Assembly: GCF_023721715.1 (NCBI RefSeq)
Contig: NZ_JAMDLG010000001.1
Span: forward strand, 1,713,784 to 1,777,783
Length of the DNA: 64,000 bases
Direction of reading: 5' to 3'
Origin: Parasegetibacter sp. NRK P23
Lineage (GTDB): Bacteria; Bacteroidota; Bacteroidia; Chitinophagales; Chitinophagaceae
This document shows positions 59,765-64,000 of this stretch, piece by piece (positions within the stretch are counted from its first letter, which is position 1; each line of letters starts with the position of its first letter). The notes under the pieces were generated by a model. It was not told the origin of the DNA and made no database searches. It saw nothing but the letters and a program-made list of their open reading frames with translations. Both the position numbers and the translations under genes were made by a program.

Positions 59765-61117
59765 ATGAATTACTTACAGCGGTTGTGGTTCAACTTCCGG
59801 ATCGGTCTGTCCGCGTTGTTGACCAACAGAGTGCGCGCCTTGCTCACCTCTCTCGGCATCATATTCGGTGTGGCGTCAGTGATCGCCATGCTGGCCATCG
59901 GGAAGGGGGCAGAAAGGGAGATACTTCAGCAGATCAAACAGGTTGGCTCCAATAATATCGTTGTGAAAGCAGTGATTCCCGGTTCAGGACGTCAGGAGCC
60001 AGCAGCGGAACAGTCGGATGAATCCGGAGAGGAAAAAGCCGTTGAAAAGAACATGGCCCCTAAAAGGAATGTTTCTTCCGGTTTACGACTCGCGGATGTT
60101 GAAAACCTCCTCCAGATACCTTCCATTTCGTATATCAGCGCCGAATCAGAAATGGATGTCAATATTCTTTACCAGGGTATTTCCGGTAAGGGAAAACTAA
60201 CCGGTGTTACCAATCATTTCTTTGAATCCACCAATACCAAACTGGCCAAGGGCAAACTTTTTACGGAACAACACCTGGCTGAAGCCATTCCGGTATGCAT
60301 CATTGGCTGGAACATTGAAAAGAAATATTTCCCGGGCATTAACCCTATCGGCCAGTCCATCAAATGTGGGCGCGAGTGGTTAAAAATTGTCGGTGTGTTG
60401 GAGCAGGGTGCAACCATTGGAAAAGAGTCTGCCCGGTTCTCGATCCGTGATGTGAATGAGCAGATATTCACCCCGCTACCCACCATGCTTATGCGCATAC
60501 AGGACCGTTCCCGTCTAACGCCATATAAGATGCAAATGTACCGGAATTCCGGGGCAAGAGGCAACTACCACCAACTGGACAAAATGGTCATACATGTTGC
60601 TGAGACCGGCATGGTACAACCCACCGTTGAGCTGATGACCAGGATGCTGAACAGGCGGCACGGCGGCAGCAAAGATGTGGAGATCATTGTACCGGAATTG
60701 CTGTTGAAGCAGGAACAAAAAACAAAACAACTTTTTAATATCGTACTGGCCATTATCGCCTCTATCTCATTGATCGTCGGGGGCATCGGCATCATGAACA
60801 TCATGCTGGCCTCCGTACTGGAAAGAACCAGGGAGATAGGACTTCGGCTCGCCATCGGCGCCACCAAAAAGGATGTGGTGCTTCAATTCCTGAGTGAGGC
60901 TATCAGCTTATGCGTTACCGGTGGCCTTATTGGTGTGCTGCTGGGCGTGGGCATCAGCATCGCGATCGAGAAAGTGACGGATATTGAAACTTCAGTGAGC
61001 CTTTTCTCCATCATGCTTTCTTTTTCCATTTCAGCACTTACCGGACTACTTTTCGGTTGGTTCCCGGCCCGGAAGGCGGCCGCCAACAACCCGGTTGTCA
61101 GTTTAAAAAGCGAATAA
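59765..61117 (+). CDS. MacB-like ABC transporter permease (FtsX family), ATPase domain absent
   Basis: 450 residues. Four membrane helices: one near the N-terminus (LLTSLGIIFGVASVIAMLAIGKGAERE) and three at the C-terminus (IVLAIIASISLIVGGIGIMNIMLASVLERTREIGLRLAIGAT; FLSEAISLCVTGGLIGVLLGVGISIAI; LSFSISALTGLLFGWFPARKAA). Between them is a large periplasmic domain (about 45-315), with a charged insert near 80-100. GGIGIMNIMLASVLERTREIGLR is the FtsX/MacB hallmark. The nucleotide-binding domain that MacB carries is not present and no ATPase gene adjoins, so the driving ATPase must be elsewhere. Confidence 0.93.
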   Translation: MNYLQRLWFNFRIGLSALLTNRVRALLTSLGIIFGVASVIAMLAIGKGAEREILQQIKQVGSNNIVVKAVIPGSGRQEPAAEQSDESGEEKAVEKNMAPKRNVSSGLRLADVENLLQIPSISYISAESEMDVNILYQGISGKGKLTGVTNHFFESTNTKLAKGKLFTEQHLAEAIPVCIIGWNIEKKYFPGINPIGQSIKCGREWLKIVGVLEQGATIGKESARFSIRDVNEQIFTPLPTMLMRIQDRSRLTPYKMQMYRNSGARGNYHQLDKMVIHVAETGMVQPTVELMTRMLNRRHGGSKDVEIIVPELLLKQEQKTKQLFNIVLAIIASISLIVGGIGIMNIMLASVLERTREIGLRLAIGATKKDVVLQFLSEAISLCVTGGLIGVLLGVGISIAIEKVTDIETSVSLFSIMLSFSISALTGLLFGWFPARKAAANNPVVSLKSE

Positions 61118-61136
61118 CACACATAAACCCTTATAC

Positions 61137-62603
61137 ATGAAGTCATTCACCCTTGCGGCCGCGCTTTTTTTCACAAGCGTTCAGGTTTCCGCACAGGATA
61201 ACATGCCCTTGTCGCTGGAAGAAGCGATCAACATGGGAAAATCCCAAAGCATGCTCTCCAAAAAAATCAACGCGGCATATGAATCCGTTCAGCACCGTTA
61301 TAACGCGTTCATGGCCGGTTTAAAACCCCAGGTGTCCCTCAGTGGCGTGCTCCCTTCTTACGACAGTCGCCTGGATAATGTGGTGCAGCCCGATGGTTCG
61401 TATAAGGTGCAGTCTTTCCGCCGCTCCAATATCAGCACGAACCTGACGGTGGAACAGAATATCTTCTGGACTGGTGGGACCGCCTTCGTGACTTCCAACC
61501 TGAGCCAGTTCACCAACAAGCAGCCGTTTTTCCAAAAGCAGTTCCAGACCACACCTTTCGCCATAGGTGTGCGCCAGCCCCTCACATTATTCAATTCCGT
61601 TAAATGGAATTTTGAGCAGGAAAAACTCCGCATCAAACAGGCCGAAAAGGGACTGGTAGAGGACAATGAAGACCTCAGTGTGCGCATCACACAAACCTAC
61701 TTCGATCTCTATGTGGCCAGCATGGAATATGAGAACGCCCGCAGCAACGAAGCCATCAACGATACGCTTTTTAAAATATCCCAGGGCAGGTTCAACGTAG
61801 GAAAGATCGCGGAGAACGAACTCCTCCAGGTGGAACTGCAATTAATGAACGCGAAGAACGCCGTCACCCAAAGCCAGGTGCGTGTGGAAGTTAATACCAA
61901 ACGGCTCCGGAACCTGCTCAACATCACCGCTCCTGTAACCTTCAAACTAACTCCCGTAAAAGACGCGCCCATACTTGCGGTGGATAAAACCATCGCCATA
62001 AGAGAGGCCCGCGCCAACCGCAGTGACCTCATCGGATTGAGCCTGCTGGAAAACCAGGCGAAAGCCGACGTTAAAAGAAGTCAGAGCAACCGGTTCGCCA
62101 GCGGCGATATTTTCCTGAGCTATGGACTCAACCAAACCGCCACCTCTTTATCCAACGCCTACCAGGATCCGCTGAACGCGCAGCAGGTGAACATCGGGTA
62201 CAGTATTCCACTCTTCGGATTCGGAAAGAACAAACACCAGGAAGAGGCGGCCCGAAAAAACCTGGAAGCGGTGCGCGCCGAGCAACAATACCAGCAGAAG
62301 GATTTTGACATTGAAGTGGAGAATGTCGTGAACAGGTTCATTCAATTGCAGACCGGTATTGTGATCGCAGCCAAAAGTGACACCATCGCCCAGAAAAGAT
62401 ATGATGTGGCCAAAAACAGGTACCTGCTCGGCAAGATCAGTATTACCGACCTGGGATTGGCGCAAGATGCCAAAGACAAAGCCCTGATTGATTACACCAG
62501 GATACTCCAGGAATACTGGGTAGCATATTATACCCTCCGGAGAATTACCTTATTCGATTTTGAAAAAGAACAAAAAATAACGGCCGGGGTTAGCCGCAAG
62601 TAA
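61137..62603 (+). CDS. TolC family outer-membrane efflux channel
   Basis: 488 residues, with a signal peptide (SFTLAAALFFTSVQVSAQ). The alpha-helical/beta-barrel OEP fold is seen as two repeats: MPLSLEEAINMGKSQSMLSKKINAAYESVQHRYNAFMAGLKPQVSLSG in the first, and IAIREARANRSDLIGLSLLENQAKADVKRSQSNRFASGDIFLSYG in the second. These proteins trimerise to form the duct of tripartite pumps. It is the last gene of the exporter operon (19 nt after the permease) and ends with a strong terminator. Confidence 0.93.
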   Translation: MKSFTLAAALFFTSVQVSAQDNMPLSLEEAINMGKSQSMLSKKINAAYESVQHRYNAFMAGLKPQVSLSGVLPSYDSRLDNVVQPDGSYKVQSFRRSNISTNLTVEQNIFWTGGTAFVTSNLSQFTNKQPFFQKQFQTTPFAIGVRQPLTLFNSVKWNFEQEKLRIKQAEKGLVEDNEDLSVRITQTYFDLYVASMEYENARSNEAINDTLFKISQGRFNVGKIAENELLQVELQLMNAKNAVTQSQVRVEVNTKRLRNLLNITAPVTFKLTPVKDAPILAVDKTIAIREARANRSDLIGLSLLENQAKADVKRSQSNRFASGDIFLSYGLNQTATSLSNAYQDPLNAQQVNIGYSIPLFGFGKNKHQEEAARKNLEAVRAEQQYQQKDFDIEVENVVNRFIQLQTGIVIAAKSDTIAQKRYDVAKNRYLLGKISITDLGLAQDAKDKALIDYTRILQEYWVAYYTLRRITLFDFEKEQKITAGVSRK

Positions 62604-62624
62604 CCAACCATTAAACCTTAAGAG

Positions 62625-62680
62625 GCGTATCAGCTAAGGCAATGCCCAATGCCCCGCTTTAGCTGGTACGCTTTCTTTTT
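62625..62680 (+). terminator. Terminator of the exporter operon
   Basis: GCGTATCAGCTAA (62625-62637) pairs with TTAGCTGGTACGC (62659-62671), with one G-T pair, and is followed by TTTCTTTTT. It ends just before the convergent DUF1080 stop. Confidence 0.82.
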
Positions 62681-62684
62681 CTGT

Positions 62685-63296
62685 CTATTTTTTATCCTTG
62701 ATTTCCTGGATTCGGATGTTTTTCCACCGCACTTTTATGCCACCACCATCATGGATCTGCAAAGCGAGAAATCCATTCGCGGCGCCTATTTTTTCGTCCT
62801 TCAGAAACACCATCTGGGTACCATTCAGCCAGGTGGTCACTTCATCTCCGATCACCTGTATTTTCATGGTGTTCCATTCTCCGGGCTTCAGCGCGGCCTC
62901 TTTTTCCGCATCCGGTTTAATGAGCCATCCTCTGCCATAAGACTCATAGATGCCCCCTGAATGCAGCCCCGGAGGCGCTACTTCCACCTGCCATCCCTGA
63001 ATTTTCACCCCTTCAATGGATGAACGGAAAAATACGCCGGAATTGCCATTGTCTTCCTGTTTAAAATCGAGTTCAAGGATGAAGTTTTTGTACTTCTTTT
63101 GGGTGGACAGGTAGCCATATTGCTTATCCGGCCCGCTCTCACAAACCAGTTCACCTTTATCTACATACCATTTTTCAGTACCGTGTACCGTCCAGCCGGA
63201 AAGGTTTTTCCCATTGAAGATGGATTTTCTTTTTTGCGCGTTTACCGAAACGCCTATAAAGGTCAGGAAGCCGATTGCAAGCAACAGTTTTTTCAT
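62685..63296 (-). CDS. Secreted DUF1080 protein, single domain
   Basis: 203 residues, with a signal peptide (LLLAIGFLTFIGVSVNAQ). The whole mature part is one DUF1080 concanavalin-like domain: SIFNGKNLSGWTVHGTEKWYVDKGELVCESG, YGYLSTQKKYKNFILELDFKQEDNGNSGVFFRSSIEGVKIQGWQVEV, WNTMKIQVIGDEVTTWLNGTQMVFLKDEKIG and LALQIHDGGGIKVRWKNIRIQEI. It is the second such protein in the window, shorter than the one at 28.8 kb and lacking its linker, and no Gfo/Idh oxidoreductase is next to it. Likely a 3-keto-glycoside hydrolase or glycan-binding protein; activity not shown. Its -7 box (TATCTTCG) is at 63315-63322. Confidence 0.9.
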   Translation of the reverse strand: MKKLLLAIGFLTFIGVSVNAQKRKSIFNGKNLSGWTVHGTEKWYVDKGELVCESGPDKQYGYLSTQKKYKNFILELDFKQEDNGNSGVFFRSSIEGVKIQGWQVEVAPPGLHSGGIYESYGRGWLIKPDAEKEAALKPGEWNTMKIQVIGDEVTTWLNGTQMVFLKDEKIGAANGFLALQIHDGGGIKVRWKNIRIQEIKDKK

Positions 63297-63314
63297 CTGG
63301 TTGATTTATGATTA

Positions 63315-63322
63315 CGAAGATA
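63315..63322 (-). promoter_or_regulatory. Near-consensus -7 box TATCTTCG for the DUF1080 gene
   Basis: Minus strand reads TATCTTCG, one mismatch to TAnnTTTG, 19 nt before the ATG at 63296. Confidence 0.38.
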
Positions 63323-63329
63323 GAGCAAA

Positions 63330-63806
63330 CTACCATCCGGGAATAAACGCGACGATTTCTTCCAGGAATTTCTTATCCGTTTCATCAAAATGATCCAGGT
63401 GTTCACTGTCAACATCCAGTACGGCCACCACTTCGCCGTTCCTCACCACGGGTACAACAATTTCCGATTTGGAAAGGCTGCTGCAGGCGATATGCCCCGG
63501 GAATGCGTCCACATCAGGAACGATCAGTGTTTCGGCTCTTTCCCAACTGGTACCACATACGCCTTTCCCTTTTTTAATACGGGTACAGGCGATTGGTCCC
63601 TGGAAGGGCCCGAGCACCAATTCGCTTTCTTTTACCAGGTAAAAACCTACCCACCACCACCTGAACTGCTCTTTCAATCCGCCTGAAATATTCGCGAGGT
63701 TAGCGATCAGGTCGGGTTCACCTTCCACCAGCGCCTTCAGTTGCGGCACCAGTGACTTATATTGTTCTTCCTTGGTTCCTTGTTCTACCAACAGGTCTTC
63801 AGCCAT
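63330..63806 (-). CDS. msrC: Free methionine-(R)-sulfoxide reductase, GAF-domain type
   Basis: 158 residues, a single GAF domain. All three family cysteines are visible: IACTRIKKGKG, GVCGTSWERAE and HIACSSLSKSEIVVPV, matching the catalytic and resolving pair and the third Cys of fRMsr. WWWVGFYLVKESELVLGPFQG and VAVLDVDSEHLDHFDETDKKFLEEI complete the fold. The enzyme reduces free Met-R-sulfoxide with thioredoxin. ATG 63806 is used; a longer frame extends through the -7 box at 63820-63827. Confidence 0.94.
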   Translation of the reverse strand: MAEDLLVEQGTKEEQYKSLVPQLKALVEGEPDLIANLANISGGLKEQFRWWWVGFYLVKESELVLGPFQGPIACTRIKKGKGVCGTSWERAETLIVPDVDAFPGHIACSSLSKSEIVVPVVRNGEVVAVLDVDSEHLDHFDETDKKFLEEIVAFIPGW

Positions 63807-63819
63807 TTTCCTTTTTTTG

Positions 63820-63827
63820 CAAAGATA
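63820..63827 (-). promoter_or_regulatory. -7 box TATCTTTG for msrC
   Basis: Minus strand reads TATCTTTGCAAAA, an exact TAnnTTTG, 14 nt before the ATG at 63806. It rules out the upstream in-frame start. Confidence 0.5.
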
Positions 63828-63837
63828 CCGAAAGGAT

Positions 63838-63873
63838 TGAAAAGGGAGGCCTCCACCGGAGCTTTGGCCTCCC
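63838..63873 (-). terminator. Terminator of the ssb gene
   Basis: GGGAGGCC (63844-63851) pairs with GGCCTCCC (63866-63873). On the minus strand the stem is followed by CTTTTC, so it ends the leftward ssb transcript, 17 nt after its stop codon. Confidence 0.72.
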
Positions 63874-63889
63874 GGACCTACTACCACCA

Positions 63890-64000
63890 CTACACTTTTT
63901 TACCCTCCAGCACCAGGAGTTCCTGCGCGCACACTTCGGTTACATAGCGGCGTACACCTTCCTTGTCGGTATAGGTCCTGGATTGCAGTTTACCTTCCAC
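63890..64000 (-). CDS. ssb: Single-stranded DNA-binding protein, C-terminal end (partial)
   Basis: The last 36 codons of a leftward gene whose start is beyond the window: VEGKLQSRTYTDKEGVRRYVTEVCAQELLVLEG, then KKV and stop. This is the OB-fold strand block typical of SSB proteins ('VEGKLRTRSYDDKEG.RYVTEV'). The frame stops shortly after the OB fold, without the long acidic tail that mediates protein contacts in replication SSBs, so it may be a short, second SSB rather than the replicative one. It shares the GC-rich terminator just downstream. Confidence 0.75.
   Translation of the reverse strand: MEGKLQSRTYTDKEGVRRYVTEVCAQELLVLEGKKV

Overview
The window looks like chromosomal DNA of a Bacteroidota member, most likely family Chitinophagaceae. 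Reasons seen in the sequence: moderate GC; many genes preceded by the Bacteroidota -7 box TAnnTTTG instead of a Shine-Dalgarno; a TonB/OMP_b-brl_3-type outer-membrane receptor; many short lipoproteins; an AraC-TPR membrane regulator; several protein families that are essentially restricted to this phylum; and a protein resembling the type IX secretion C-terminal sorting domain. No phage, integrase, insertion sequence or CRISPR array was found. Family-level taxonomy is inference.

Layout. 0-7.7 kb: outer-membrane receptor, a truncated antitoxin remnant, a CCG-domain Fe-S protein with a Bacteroidota-specific partner, a tandem pair of ATP-grasp ligase paralogues, a lone ABC-2-type ATPase and a complete RelE/ParE toxin-antitoxin pair. 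7.7-17 kb: thiolase, MOP-family flippase, secreted M1 peptidase divergent from a peptide-type solute-binding protein, MsrA lipoprotein, MutS2-like ATPase and tRNA-Ser(UGA). 17-26 kb: an AT-rich stretch (small membrane protein, serine hydrolase), SDR, lipoprotein, globin, UbiD decarboxylase, TPR/AraC sensor-regulator, an orphan sorting-domain-like protein, a palindromic repeat and a small iron-permease-family protein. 26-34.5 kb: EEP-family lipoprotein, Gfo/Idh oxidoreductase plus DUF1080 (probable 3-keto-sugar chemistry), AraC regulator plus DUF1398, GH43, YjbQ, FGGY kinase and DMT protein. 34.5-43.5 kb: PAS histidine kinase overlapping a CheY-Crp response regulator, proBA, a structured intergenic region, a YCII-ECF42 sigma pair, an MBL hydrolase and a GYF_2 membrane protein. 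43.5-64 kb: a candidate small RNA, GH43, aminopeptidase P, L,D-transpeptidase, SDR, esterase, a large AsmA protein, TrmH-like methylase, thioredoxin-like protein, M28 peptidase, FKBP lipoprotein, L-serine dehydratase, a MacA/FtsX-permease/TolC operon without an ATPase, a second DUF1080 protein, fRMsr and the 3' end of ssb.

Most genes are ordinary housekeeping or envelope functions in short operons. Recurring themes are peptide and amino-acid use (M1, M28, aminopeptidase P, solute-binding protein, SdaA, ProBA), methionine sulfoxide repair (MsrA and fRMsr) and glycan use without a SusCD locus. The less explained items are the tandem ATP-grasp pair, the unaccounted + strand terminator near 43.8 kb, the hairpin-rich proB upstream region, the 8-mer-periodic palindrome at 25.1 kb, the orphan sorting domain and the exporter lacking its ATPase. 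No complete, clearly new multi-gene system was recognised.
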